Assembly: GCA_963714455.1 (NCBI GenBank)
Contig: CAVQON010000018.1
Coordinates: 5,244 to 69,243 of the forward strand
Reading direction: 5' to 3'
Length of the DNA stretch: 64,000 bases
Source of the DNA: CAVQGZ01 sp963714455
GTDB taxonomy: Bacteria > Actinomycetota > Actinomycetes > Jiangellales > Jiangellaceae
In this document: piece after piece, positions 26,801-31,531 of the stretch
Position numbering within the stretch: position 1 is the first letter of the stretch
Layout: each line of letters begins with the position of its first letter
Translations under genes and position numbers: made by a program
Notes under the pieces: model-generated
Told to the model about the DNA's origin: nothing
The model's database searches: none
The model's input: the letters and a program-made list of their open reading frames with translations, nothing else

Positions 26801-27746
26801 CGCCGAGATGCCGGTCGAGCAGCTCGTCGACCTCGGGATCACCAAGTCCCACGCCGGGCCGGTGCGCGTGGGTGACCCGCTCACCTTCACCCTCGAGGTC
26901 ACCAACGCCGGGCCCTCGACGGCAACCGCCGTCACAGTCACCGACCTGGTCCCACCGGGGCTGAGCGAGCCGGTCGGGACCGGGGTCGACGGGGCCCCGT
27001 GGACGTGCGTGGCCGGTGACTCAGCGCCCGAGGGCACCGAGGTCGTCTGCACGCTCGCCGACCCGTTGCCGCCGGGGGAGACCAGCTCGATCGACCTGAC
27101 GGTTCTGGTCGGGCCGGACGCGTTCCCCTCGGTCTCCAACACGGCCACGGTCAGCACCGAGACCCCGGAGTCGACCGATCCCGACGAGCTGCCCGACACC
27201 GCGACCGACGTGGTCGAGGTGCCGCCCCAGGCCGATCTCGCGATCACCAAGACCCACGAGGGCGACTTCACCGTGGGCGAGACAGGCGAGTTCGCGATCA
27301 CCGTCACCAACAACGGACCCACCCCCGACCCCGGGCCGATCACGGTGACCGACCGGGTGCCCGTGGGGATCACCCCGGTTCGGGCCGTCGGCCCCGGCTG
27401 GGACTGCGACATCCGCGGCCAGCAGGTGACCTGCGTCGACGCCGACGGGCTCGCAGTCGACGAGACGAGCGAGATCACGCTCACCGTCGACGTGTTCGCC
27501 GAAGCTGTGCCGAGCGTGCGCAACTCTGCGAGCGTGAGCAGCCCGGCCGAAGACACCGACCCCTCCAACGACAGCGCCACCGACGAGGTCACGGTGCTCC
27601 CGGCCCCGACCGAGCCCGGTGGAGACCTGCCGAGCACCGGAGGCGACCTGGGGAGGTTCGTCGCGCTAGCAGCGGTGCTGATCGCCGCCGGCGCGACCGC
27701 GCTGGTCGGCAGCGGCCGCGTGCGGCGCCGCGGCGGTGCCGTCTGA
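14829..27746 (+). CDS. Giant LPXTG-anchored DUF11 repeat surface protein
   Basis: A 4305-residue secreted protein. Residues 1-39 are a signal peptide (RR, hydrophobic core, AVA cleavage site). About 28 DUF11 beta-sandwich domains follow, each starting with a (A)DL-x-(I/V)-x-K strand, then a TVTNxGPS strand, a VTDxLPxG strand and a Cys pair (GWxC ... TC). LPSTG is at residues 4267-4271, followed by a hydrophobic helix and RVRRR, a sortase sorting signal. Domains 1-11 are divergent. Domains 12-18 and 19-25 are a duplicated seven-domain block. The GTG start has GGAG six bases upstream. Likely a long stalk or adhesin on the cell wall; no sortase gene is in the window. Ligand unknown. Confidence 0.9.
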   Translation: MPHLRDAADWWRRPVGAVVAVVLLASMLTLAPTPPAAVADTTKTITKEAPAEVLVGEPVRFTLNATAPAGNDDPLFNGTLRDVLPIGMTYVPGSTQPSTVGDPQVVTNQVEVAPGETRPQQTLLWINIGDLQPASSFSLSFQAQPVAEDFPVGSSFTNQAEGYSSTNPRRVPRFDEQGQPVPDPSVSVSPSNTTTTQVTAIEVVKSEPSPEGELLRGVHDQTTVYTLLVRNNTLAATDDVTLTDWVPAGLEYLGCGGVDNTPPDSPATVGGREYPGAPSLTGTPGVGADCLLPDTVETVDNPTGDGVPAGLSGVYTQLSWTIGDLDPGEERTIRYAAGIPLRANTTDFASGTTPNPESLGQTANLDNNTGPSTRETGGELALTNVAQVSGTYTGLLEPGFSPEVSNTDELTRTAEDLAMRKRVSPGEFVIGGIARYTLDLRVSEYVDAGSIAITDVMPNGVCPLSSDTNYVAGAPLQCDPEPGSDPSGADYADVQQNGDGTFTLRFTDVQVAANGTARITYQGRMRSVYTGGDLAGFPPTAGDTFTNTVSLTGVTTPIATDPPGGTGETGPQTVGDTSSATQTTSGASINKSIKPREFPYQCTDGPFVESEFPDPDFVFRKGDRICFELEVVFPQNVDARNPVITDFIPAGTRYEPGSQFLVAPFEVRSDFNEEAAAEGTENPTWVLGTEVGGSGNLFVPKGTVWRARFSVIVERPGAGGDVDITGNLMKARAENNQGQGVSFRDELPLGIAPAPDVGIVKGVQSVTSGADTDVVDPADPGTPGNDVDGVQVAQRDEVTYRVDVTNSGDPDASNDVSVRGWQVWDVLPEGITCADVVAGSISPTGVLAGTSPPQANPASPVGACTDPGDADHPTFAERDDQSAIRWQASDGLDGDPTDAPVPGDGSQIDTDETRTLTYTVRIPDEVSVSTVFDNTASVRSYNAFTNEFGGTTTFFPADNVDTTVDPIDATAPAASDQSQVFLPDAELTKQVARTGVTESNNNNTDNGDAPAESGQATNGETATFRIGVTIPAQTTVYAGALTDSLPSQLTFEAATAAFSATGQSPATELLPAGFVLDFDSGDLAFPATYTNDTDVDQLVEVEILARVTPRAGGNNSARQNTAFFDSQSAAVDGSPLPQLSDPADVVIVFGNPDLLKSNNAPPSIGAGDEVTFTLEVRNRGNSRPPVHDTVVTDCVPDGLIYGDVVTSPTPPVGTVVTVPGDGTNGCETGGTLLTWTLDTAVDGGASEFLRYTATVEDVAAGGVTYTNRANLTASTIADSQNDSDTERVFTDSALSRVGVGVPSVSKTASPETVTFGERATFTVVIEFPEDINFFDSSITDVLPDGFDPDSVELVDDQTQCTRPDSAPCVGGPLVRLANSPEIQPGGATVIGWGFGDVTATPVPQTLTLVYTALLSDATADPGIAAGDALTNSAVVSWGIEDGDEPAFDLSTEPESATVTVIEPQLSVAKAVSDDEPGPAEPFDYTVTVTNSDDEFTSDAHDLVVVDDVPVGVVVTAVGEGGVYAPDAPAENGGGTITWTLPGPVAPGQSIDLTYDAVLAPSPTIGASPLVNTVTVDDYASVPEGTDGRRTYPDRDPSATASVTPQFPSLDVTKSTPDGELAFIDGSFRWQFTVTNDGDAPATNVLVSDTLPPNWTYVVDSALFTVGGVPVAADPLVTTTSDADGNETTTIASRSPLTLEPNQTLIVDFRAVPRDDGDVSVVRLPGVGSDIEHVNTVEATAEDASGAPGNADEDYVGDATANARIDSADLAIAKTPDPGFPIAGENFTWTLTVTNLGPDDARGFVRVTDRLPRDPDAPETDPVLVSAVGAGWSCLQAGRLVECEREMTEADGADRPFTAGSSETIEVTVAVPAAVPDATEYVNTAAVSSRTYDPDLDNNDDEALATVRARADLQVEKALSGTLVAGEDATYTLDVRNNGPSLALGPLVVSDDLPAGTTLVGITGAGWVCDDPGDVPVGGTVTCTRDADLEPNTPAGQITLTVAIPAEQTADVVNTARVCVDENGEVDGLPAGVCTVVDPNLGNNTDVVTTEPTTLADLSLEKLREPADAELVAGEQSTYRFIVGNAGPSVAQPDVTIADLLPSGLSLVDNPTEVTTPEGTWTCATVPSGDRFDLTCTLDGPLLVGAQTTLDLPIAVSPSLPDGEVLVNEATVTSPTTDPDTSNNTDSDTTASSAVADLVVEKTHTPQPATAGGQVTFSIAVRNDGPSDAAAPVTVTDAVPAAFTVVSAEGSDATYAWDCDVASNPLVCTLTDAATGADIDLAALTDAPTITLVADIDPSAGPATIPNTAAVDSPTTDPEPGNNSSTDRVTIVDVADITVVKTTTGDDPVLAGETTQFTLQVTNAGPSTADGVSLTDDLPEGMVVSAIDAPAPWSCTDGGTSVECSLSTPLLPGDAPAIVVTARVRVDVPDGATLTNQVTVSTATNQGENALPDTDTSTVDVLAEADLAVEKLLVPPSSECTDVCAGEPVDFTISVTNLGPSTAQPRLLAFDTLPPGFVYTGDSDPADAWECSPDAPTATGQDVTCLLTDGAGTPVPLAPVDPDVPGSGQAPLLTLSTLVSSDAALGTSTNGVTVVSQTTDPVTDNNDDSADVVVEGLADLAIVKTHTPEPATAGETIEVTFTVTNEGPSDALATPADPLVVRDVLPDGLSYVDSTSDDGWTCAEDPAGTVLCTDEEPLPAESIETITVTLLVDPAAGPTPDGAPIVNTAEVCPDGCLTPDPNPDNNSSTDEIVVVDVADVTIEKQTTGDDPVRAGESTEFTLTVSNDGPSVADDVSVTDTAPAGLLPESASGDGWTCLRPVGQEVTCTLDDPLPPGESRTIVVVAAADPDAAVGEVTNTASVSTSTPQGPNPLPDEATSTVEIVASADLEIVKALSGDLIAGENATYTLDVTNLGPSTARADIVVTDTLPPGSTFVSAEGAGWSCAEDAGEVTCLRPTDLLAGDPAGQITLVVDIPSSQTDDVVNTATVESTVTPDDDLDNNTSQTTDPVTVEADLVLEKESVQPPEFIAGQDPATYRFTTLNAGPSDAVGPLTLTDLLPQGLTFGQVVAPSDGWTCSAEPLDADGRQPLTCTRPDGLTAGSQTSFEIEVAIDPSLGVDLPPNAVLEILNSATVSSPTTDPNEENNTNDDLATAPREADLSIAKSHSPEPVVAGQPLTFSLEVTNLGLSTAAVPVVVTDVLPRAFAFDSFGTTAGWECSHDGAALGGLVRCVLGTVADPVDLLPGAAPPILVVVTVDPSAGPATATNRASVTSTTPDPVLENNVAEDPVTIDDVADVTIVKTTTGANPVLAGETTAFTLQVSNDGPSAADSVSVRDQLPPGMTVEAIDAPAPWECTGVGTTRVSCELTESLLPGDAPAIVITAREATGTPDGSLLTNVATVATSTDQGENVLPDEDSSSVEVRAEADLELTKTLVEPTGQCAPAACAGEQVEFTIAVANNGPSDAVADVEVLDSLPAGLTPVSGTGSADGLEWDCTVAGQDVRCVLVSSATGAEAPLVARADAPPLTLLATVDSDVADSTLTNEASVSSPTTDVDETNNSDDADVPVETLADLSVVKTHAPEPATAGQQVEVTLTVTNDGPSDSAATTDDPLVLVDVLPDGLSYVSFASTDGWTCTEDPAGTVTCTDPEPLPAGVTEVVTLTLLIDPSAGPASIENTAEICPDGCLTPDPDPDNNTSTDEITLVDSADVAIAKATTGDNPVLAGETTEFTVTVTNNGPSTADDVVVTDSLPAGLAFIPGSLPSGDGWTCDAPDGRVITCTLDDPLLPTGVDGAQPAVLTVPVRALPNVLDGTTLTNQADVTTSTPGDDETNNSATADVLVNAEADLVLTKDYTGGPVLAGTTGVFTITVTNDGPSDAQPALEIVDTLPPFASFVSASDGWTCTADPLDPAPESGQTVTCVQDGTDPLAPGESLTLDLEVLVDPAAPAEPLENSAEVCPVEDAPAPGDGGLLAQQAENVCPTLDPNQENNTDSAEMPVEQLVDLGITKSHAGPVRVGDPLTFTLEVTNAGPSTATAVTVTDLVPPGLSEPVGTGVDGAPWTCVAGDSAPEGTEVVCTLADPLPPGETSSIDLTVLVGPDAFPSVSNTATVSTETPESTDPDELPDTATDVVEVPPQADLAITKTHEGDFTVGETGEFAITVTNNGPTPDPGPITVTDRVPVGITPVRAVGPGWDCDIRGQQVTCVDADGLAVDETSEITLTVDVFAEAVPSVRNSASVSSPAEDTDPSNDSATDEVTVLPAPTEPGGDLPSTGGDLGRFVALAAVLIAAGATALVGSGRVRRRGGAV
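20556..23483 (+). repeat. Seven-domain block A inside the giant surface gene
   Basis: 2928 bp encoding residues 1910-2885, DUF11 domains 12-18. Domain for domain it matches block B (23484-26354) in the same order. The pairs are KALSGTLVAGE/KALSGDLIAGE, KLREPADAELVAGE/KESVQPPEFIAGQ, KTHTPQPATAGG/KSHSPEPVVAGQ, KTTTGDDPVLAGE/KTTTGANPVLAGE, two Cys-insert domains, KTHTPEPATAGE/KTHAPEPATAGQ and KQTTGDDPVRAGE/KATTGDNPVLAGE. This indicates an ancient en bloc duplication. Confidence 0.8.
23484..26354 (+). repeat. Seven-domain block B inside the giant surface gene
   Basis: 2871 bp encoding residues 2886-3842, DUF11 domains 19-25, the second copy of the seven-domain block at 20556. The fifth domain in both blocks carries an extra Cys pair between the first two strands (ECTDVC and QCAPAAC). 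The sixth domain in both carries the CPDGCLTPDP end. Domain 26, which follows, again resembles the first domain of the block. Confidence 0.8.
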
Positions 27747-27795
27747 GTCTGGCGACTACCCTGCCCGTCGACAGCACGTACGGGAGTGGACGGGT

Positions 27796-28497
27796 GTGAG
27801 CGGCGACCTGATCGACACGACGGAGATGTATCTCCGCACGATCTTCGAGCTGCACGAAGAGGGCGTCGTGGCGTTGCGCGCCCGTATCGCCGAACGCCTG
27901 CACCAGTCGGGCCCGACGGTCAGCCAGACCGTGGCCCGCATGGAACGTGACGGCCTGCTGCGTGTCGGGGACGACCGTCGCCTCGAGCTCACCGACGAGG
28001 GGCAGGCGTACGCCACCCGCGTGATGCGCAAGCACCGCCTTGCTGAGCGCCTGCTCACCGACGTGATCGGGCTCGACTGGGCGCTCGTCCACGACGAGGC
28101 GTGCCGGTGGGAGCACGTCATCTCCGACGACGTCGAGCGGCGGCTGGTCGCCATCCTCGACACGCCGACGGTCTCGCCCTATGGCAACCCCATCCCTGGT
28201 CTGGCCGAGCTCGGCGTGCAGCCCGACGAGGGCTCCGTCCGCTCGGCGGCAGCCGCGGACGCCGTCGCTCTGTCTTCCCTGCCCGGTGCCCGTGCCGAGG
28301 TGGTCGTGCGGCGCCTGGCCGAGCCGCTGCAGGCCCACCACGACGTGATGACCGCGCTGCGCAAGGTCGGCGCCCTCCCGGGTTGTCAGGTCACCGTCGA
28401 ACCGATCGCCCTCGGCGTCCAGGTGCGCGGACAGGGTGCCACCGTGACCCTGCGCGAGGAGCACGCCCAGCACGTGTACGTCGACCAGGCACCTTGA
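27796..28497 (+). CDS. ideR: Iron-dependent DtxR/IdeR-family repressor
   Basis: A 233-residue metal-dependent transcriptional regulator. The N-terminal winged helix begins with DLIDTTEMYLRTIFEL, as in DtxR and IdeR. All metal ligands align with DtxR numbering shifted by one: primary site M11, C103, E106 and H107; ancillary site H80, E84 and H99. Cysteine at 103 marks the Fe(II)-type DtxR/IdeR rather than MntR. An SH3-like C-terminal domain follows (residues about 150-233). GTG 27796 is chosen because it gives the family N-terminus. It should repress iron uptake when iron is plentiful. The stop codon overlaps the operator of the next gene by one base. Confidence 0.88.
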   Translation: MSGDLIDTTEMYLRTIFELHEEGVVALRARIAERLHQSGPTVSQTVARMERDGLLRVGDDRRLELTDEGQAYATRVMRKHRLAERLLTDVIGLDWALVHDEACRWEHVISDDVERRLVAILDTPTVSPYGNPIPGLAELGVQPDEGSVRSAAAADAVALSSLPGARAEVVVRRLAEPLQAHHDVMTALRKVGALPGCQVTVEPIALGVQVRGQGATVTLREEHAQHVYVDQAP

Positions 28498-28515
28498 TAC
28501 CCCAGGGGGTATAGT
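28497..28515 (+). promoter_or_regulatory. CsoR/CstR-type operator overlapping a -10 element
   Basis: ATACCCCAGGGGGTAT (28497-28512) is a perfect 7-2-7 dyad of the A/T-G-tract type bound by CsoR/CstR/RcnR tetramers. It overlaps TATAGT (28510-28515), a good -10 hexamer, just ahead of the CstR-like gene. Repressor binding here would block RNA polymerase, so the operon is predicted to be autoregulated. Confidence 0.78.
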
Positions 28516-28540
28516 GACGGTCCATGCTCAGGAGGCCGCC

Positions 28541-28810
28541 ATGCAGGTAGACCCCAACGTCGCACACGACGTCGCCACCCGGCTGCGCCGCGTGCGCGGT
28601 CAGCTCGACGGCGTCATCGCCATGATCGAGGACGGTCGCGGTTGCGCCGACGTGGTGACGCAGATCGCCGCAGCGTCCCGAGCCCTCGACCGGGCCGGCT
28701 TCAAAGTCGTGGCCAGCGGACTCGTGCAGTGCGCTGCCGCCGAAGACCGGGGCGAGAAGCCCGAGCTGTCGCGCCCCGAGCTCGAGAAGCTCTTCTTGTC
28801 TCTCGCCTGA
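28541..28810 (+). CDS. CstR-like persulfide-sensing repressor (CsoR family)
   Basis: An 89-residue all-helical CsoR/RcnR-family (DUF156) repressor. It keeps the two conserved cysteines C35 and C64, with the 29-residue spacing of the family, but the copper-ligand His of CsoR is Gly60 here (GLVQC). Two cysteines without the histidine are the hallmark of CstR, which senses persulfides by forming a di- or trisulfide crosslink. ATG 28541 is chosen because GGAGG lies five bases upstream; an upstream GTG at 28514 falls inside the promoter. The next two genes encode rhodaneses, which strengthens a sulfur-sensing role over copper. Its own operator is at 28497. Confidence 0.82.
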   Translation: MQVDPNVAHDVATRLRRVRGQLDGVIAMIEDGRGCADVVTQIAAASRALDRAGFKVVASGLVQCAAAEDRGEKPELSRPELEKLFLSLA

Positions 28811-28874
28811 GCAGACATCATGAGCAGTAGAAGGTCAGCATCGCCCGAATCCGTCTGTTCGTGAGGAGTACCAG

Positions 28875-29189
28875 GTGCATGTGACAGTGTCCGAGCTCAA
28901 GGCCGCGATGGCCGACGGTGGTGCGCACGTCGTCGACGTCCGTGAGCCCCAGGAGTACGAGGCCGGCCATGTTCCCGGTGCCGAGCTGATGCCGTTGGCG
29001 ATGGTGCCGCTCAAGCACTCCGAGCTGCCCAAGGGCGAGACCCTCTACCTGATCTGCCAGACGGGCGGCCGCTCCTTCACTGCCGCCACGTGGCTGGCCC
29101 AGCAGGGCTACGACGTCCGCAACGTCACGGGCGGCACCAGCGACTGGATCACCTCCGGCTACGACGTCACGAAGGGACGGGATGCCTGA
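28875..29189 (+). CDS. Single-domain rhodanese
   Basis: A 104-residue rhodanese (sulfurtransferase) domain, cytoplasmic. The active-site loop is CQTGGRS with Cys61 as persulfide carrier, and the family motifs VDVREPQEYEAGHVPGA and WLAQQGYDVRNVTGG are intact. The GTG start has GAGGAG six bases upstream. The gene follows the CstR-like repressor by 64 bp and its stop overlaps the ATG of the second rhodanese by one base. It probably moves sulfane sulfur between low-molecular-weight thiols and proteins. Confidence 0.86.
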   Translation: MHVTVSELKAAMADGGAHVVDVREPQEYEAGHVPGAELMPLAMVPLKHSELPKGETLYLICQTGGRSFTAATWLAQQGYDVRNVTGGTSDWITSGYDVTKGRDA

Positions 29190-29542
29190 TGGGACTCTTC
29201 TCCCGCAAGAAGAAGGACGAGGTCGACGCGGTCACGGCCCAGCAGATGGTCACGGACGGTGCGCTGCTGCTCGACGTCCGCGAGCCGCACGAGTGGCAGG
29301 CCGGGCACGCGCCGAAGGCCAAGCACATGGCGCTCTCCGTGGTGGGGCACCGCCAGGCCGAGCTGCCGAAGGACCGCACGATCGTCACCGTGTGTCGCTC
29401 GGGCCGACGCTCCGACACCGCCGCCACACAGCTGCGTGCGGCCGGCTTCACCGTCCTCAACCTCACCGGCGGCATGCAGGCCTGGGCGGCGGCCGGCCTT
29501 CCGGTGGTGGCCAAGGGCGGCAAGCCCGGCCGCGTGGCCTGA
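29189..29542 (+). CDS. Second rhodanese with basic N-terminal extension
   Basis: A 117-residue rhodanese. Active-site loop CRSGRRS (Cys69), with VDV-like LLDVREPHEWQAGHAP and NLTGGMQAW motifs. The first 12 residues, MGLFSRKKKDEV, are a short hydrophobic-basic extension that may touch the membrane. The active-site loop is more basic than in the first rhodanese, suggesting a different acceptor. It is translationally coupled (TGATG) to the preceding rhodanese. The 54-bp palindromic element lies 92 bp after its stop. Confidence 0.84.
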   Translation: MGLFSRKKKDEVDAVTAQQMVTDGALLLDVREPHEWQAGHAPKAKHMALSVVGHRQAELPKDRTIVTVCRSGRRSDTAATQLRAAGFTVLNLTGGMQAWAAAGLPVVAKGGKPGRVA

Positions 29543-29554
29543 GCCCGGCGCCAC

Positions 29555-29605
29555 CCGGGCCTCCGCCCGCCCCGGGCCTCCGCCCGCCCGGCCTCCGCCC
29601 GCCCG
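29555..29605 (+). repeat. C-rich tandem repeat
   Basis: About three imperfect copies of a 16-bp unit CGGGCCTCCGCCCGCC downstream of the second rhodanese gene and just 5' of the palindromic element. No gene is visible. The same pairing of GC tract and palindrome is seen at 1030-1210. Confidence 0.55.
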
Positions 29606-29633
29606 GCGCCGCCCGGGGCCCCACCCGGCCGGC

Positions 29634-29687
29634 GATCTTGGCGCTGGAGCCGCATGGCTCGAGCCGTGCGGCCGGTACGCCAAGATC
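29634..29687. repeat. 54-bp REP-like palindromic element, copy 2
   Basis: Same outer arms (GATCTTGGCG, CGCCAAGATC), same total length and same GCAT inner loop as copy 1 at 1072. The inner stem here is GAGCC/GGCTC, where copy 1 has CTCGGCC/GGCCGAG, so stem bases changed on both sides while pairing was kept. It lies between the rhodanese operon and the next SDR gene. Confidence 0.8.
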
Positions 29688-29733
29688 GCGGTGGGATGGT
29701 CGTGGGTGCGGGCGGTCGGCCTAGGGTGAGGGT

Positions 29734-30501
29734 ATGCACACCGGACTGGACGGCAAGGTCGCGATCGTCACCGGAGCCTCCCGCGGCATCGGCGCCGCCA
29801 CCGCGCTCGCGCTCGTGCGCGAGGGGGCAGCCGTCACGCTCACCAGCCGCAAGCAAGAGGCGCTGGACGAGACGGCCGCCCAGATCAAGGCCGAAGTACC
29901 GGACGCGCGCCTGCTGGCCATGGCCAGCCACGCGGCGGACGCCGACGCAGCCGCGTCCGTCGTCGCCGCCACGGTGGAGCAGCTCGGTGGGCTGGACGTG
30001 CTCGTCAACAACGCCGCCACCAGCCCGTACTACGGGCCGATGGCCGACCTCGACAAGTCCCGGGCCGACAAGACGGTCGACGTGAACATGTGGGGCCCGG
30101 TCATGTGGGCGCAGCAGGCATGGAAGGCCGCCTTCGCCGAGCACGGCGGTTCGATCGTGAACATCGCCAGCATCGGCGGGCTGGCGACCGAGCCGGGCAT
30201 CGGCTGGTACAACGCGACCAAGGCCGCGCTCATCCACCTGACCCGCCAGCTCGCCGTCGAGATGGCGCCCGGGGTGCGGGTGAACGCCGTCGCCCCCGGC
30301 GTCGTGCGCACGCATCTCGCCAAGGCCCTCTGGGAGCCCTACGAGGAGCCCCTGGCCAACGCCCTTCCGCTCAAGCGCATCGGTGAGCCCGACGACATCG
30401 CCGACGCAGTCGTGTTCCTCGCCGGCCACGCGTCGCGCTGGATCACCGGTCAGACCCTCGTCGTGGACGGCGGCACGCTGGTGCGCCAGTCCATCGGCTG
30501 A
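29734..30501 (+). CDS. SDR family oxidoreductase (FabG-like)
   Basis: A 255-residue classical SDR. Cofactor motif TGASRGIG at residues 13-20, NNAA at 91-94 and the catalytic triad S145, Y158, K162 (ASIGG ... YNATK). The C-terminal ITGQTLVVDGG is intact. It is the first gene of a tight plus-strand cluster with a kinase-like phosphotransferase and an acyl-CoA dehydrogenase. By analogy with the levulinate (Lva) pathway it might make the 4-hydroxyacyl-CoA that the next two enzymes convert. That role is inference; a 3-ketoacyl reductase role is also possible. Confidence 0.82.
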   Translation: MHTGLDGKVAIVTGASRGIGAATALALVREGAAVTLTSRKQEALDETAAQIKAEVPDARLLAMASHAADADAAASVVAATVEQLGGLDVLVNNAATSPYYGPMADLDKSRADKTVDVNMWGPVMWAQQAWKAAFAEHGGSIVNIASIGGLATEPGIGWYNATKAALIHLTRQLAVEMAPGVRVNAVAPGVVRTHLAKALWEPYEEPLANALPLKRIGEPDDIADAVVFLAGHASRWITGQTLVVDGGTLVRQSIG

Positions 30502-30507
30502 CGTGCC

Positions 30508-31527
30508 ATGAGCCCCACCCCTGACGTCGGCCCGCCCGGGCTCGACCTCGTCCGGCTGCGCCGCCACCTGTCCGCGGTGCTGGACGTCGGACCCGTCGGC
30601 CCCCTCACAGCCACCGTGATCGCCGGCGGACGGTCGAACGTCACCTACCGGGTCACCGACGCCCGCACGACCTGGGTGGTGCGCCGCCCCCCACTGGGCG
30701 GCGTGCTGGCGACCGCGCACGACGTCGCCCGTGAGGCGCGGGTGATGTCGGCGCTGGCCGACAGCGCCGTCCCGGTGCCCCCGGTGCTGCACCTGTGCGA
30801 GGACTCCGGCGTGATCGGCGCCCCCTTCGTCGTCATGGACTACGTCGACGGCGTCGTGCTGCGCACCGGTGCCGACATGGCCCCCTACACCGCCGACGAC
30901 CTTCGGGGTGCGAGCCAGATGCTGGTGACGACCCTGCTCGCCTTGCACGACGTCGACCCGGACGCCGTCGGCCTGTCGAGCTTCGGCCGCCCGGAGGGCT
31001 ACCTGGAGCGCAACCTGCGACGGTGGTCGACGCAGTGGGAGTCCAGCCGCACGCGCGACCTGCCGGTGCTCGACCGCATCGCCGCGACGCTGGGCTCGGA
31101 CGTCCCGACGACCCAGCGCACGACGATCGTGCACGGCGACTACCGCCTCGACAACGTCATGTTCGCCCGCGACCTGAGCGACGTCGCCGCCGTCGTCGAC
31201 TGGGAGCTCTCCACGCTGGGCGACCCGCTGGCCGATCTCGGGCTGATGCTCACCTACGTCGAGGTGTCCGACGAGGTGCTGGGCTCCACGAGGGTCGACG
31301 GGCTGCTCGACGCGAGGGCCACGCTGGCCGCCTACGCCGAGGGAACCGACCTCGACCTGTCGCGCATCACCTGGTACGTCGCGTTCGGCGTCTTCAAGCT
31401 GGCGGTGATCCTGGAGGGTGTGCACGCGCGCTACCTGGCCGGGGCGACCGTCGGTGAGGGCTTCGCGACGATGGGCGCCCACGTCCCCGTGCTCGCTGAG
31501 CGAGCCGCCGCACTTCTGGAGGTCTGA
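30508..31527 (+). CDS. Phosphotransferase family protein (ACAD10/11 or LvaA-type hydroxyacyl-CoA kinase)
   Basis: A 339-residue aminoglycoside-phosphotransferase-fold protein. The catalytic loop HGDYRLDNVMF (H209) and metal-binding VVDWELSTLGDPLADLG (Asp near 231) are intact. The N-terminal GGRSNVTYRV motif is the ATP-binding strand pair of the group fused to acyl-CoA dehydrogenase in animal ACAD10/11. It starts 6 bp after the SDR stop and ends 4 bp before the acyl-CoA dehydrogenase start. The likely reaction is phosphorylation of the hydroxyl of a 4-hydroxyacyl-CoA. Antibiotic resistance is not suggested by this context. Confidence 0.83.
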   Translation: MSPTPDVGPPGLDLVRLRRHLSAVLDVGPVGPLTATVIAGGRSNVTYRVTDARTTWVVRRPPLGGVLATAHDVAREARVMSALADSAVPVPPVLHLCEDSGVIGAPFVVMDYVDGVVLRTGADMAPYTADDLRGASQMLVTTLLALHDVDPDAVGLSSFGRPEGYLERNLRRWSTQWESSRTRDLPVLDRIAATLGSDVPTTQRTTIVHGDYRLDNVMFARDLSDVAAVVDWELSTLGDPLADLGLMLTYVEVSDEVLGSTRVDGLLDARATLAAYAEGTDLDLSRITWYVAFGVFKLAVILEGVHARYLAGATVGEGFATMGAHVPVLAERAAALLEV

Positions 31528-31531
31528 TTCG

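Noticed and set aside
14900..27700. Regular DNA repeats that could be mistaken for a CRISPR array or satellite
   Set aside because: The periodicity is about 390-420 bp and translates into DUF11 domains. There are no short identical repeats with unique spacers and no cas genes.
28514..28540. GTG at 28514 as start of the CstR-like gene (98 residues)
   Set aside because: It lies inside the -10/operator region; ATG 28541 has GGAGG at the right distance and gives the family length.
28541..28810. Copper-sensing CsoR
   Set aside because: The His ligand between the two cysteines is Gly60, no copper ATPase or chaperone gene is adjacent, and two rhodaneses follow.
30508..31527. Aminoglycoside resistance phosphotransferase
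   Set aside because: The fold matches, but the tight linkage to an acyl-CoA dehydrogenase and the ACAD10/11-like N-terminus make a hydroxyacyl-CoA kinase far more likely.
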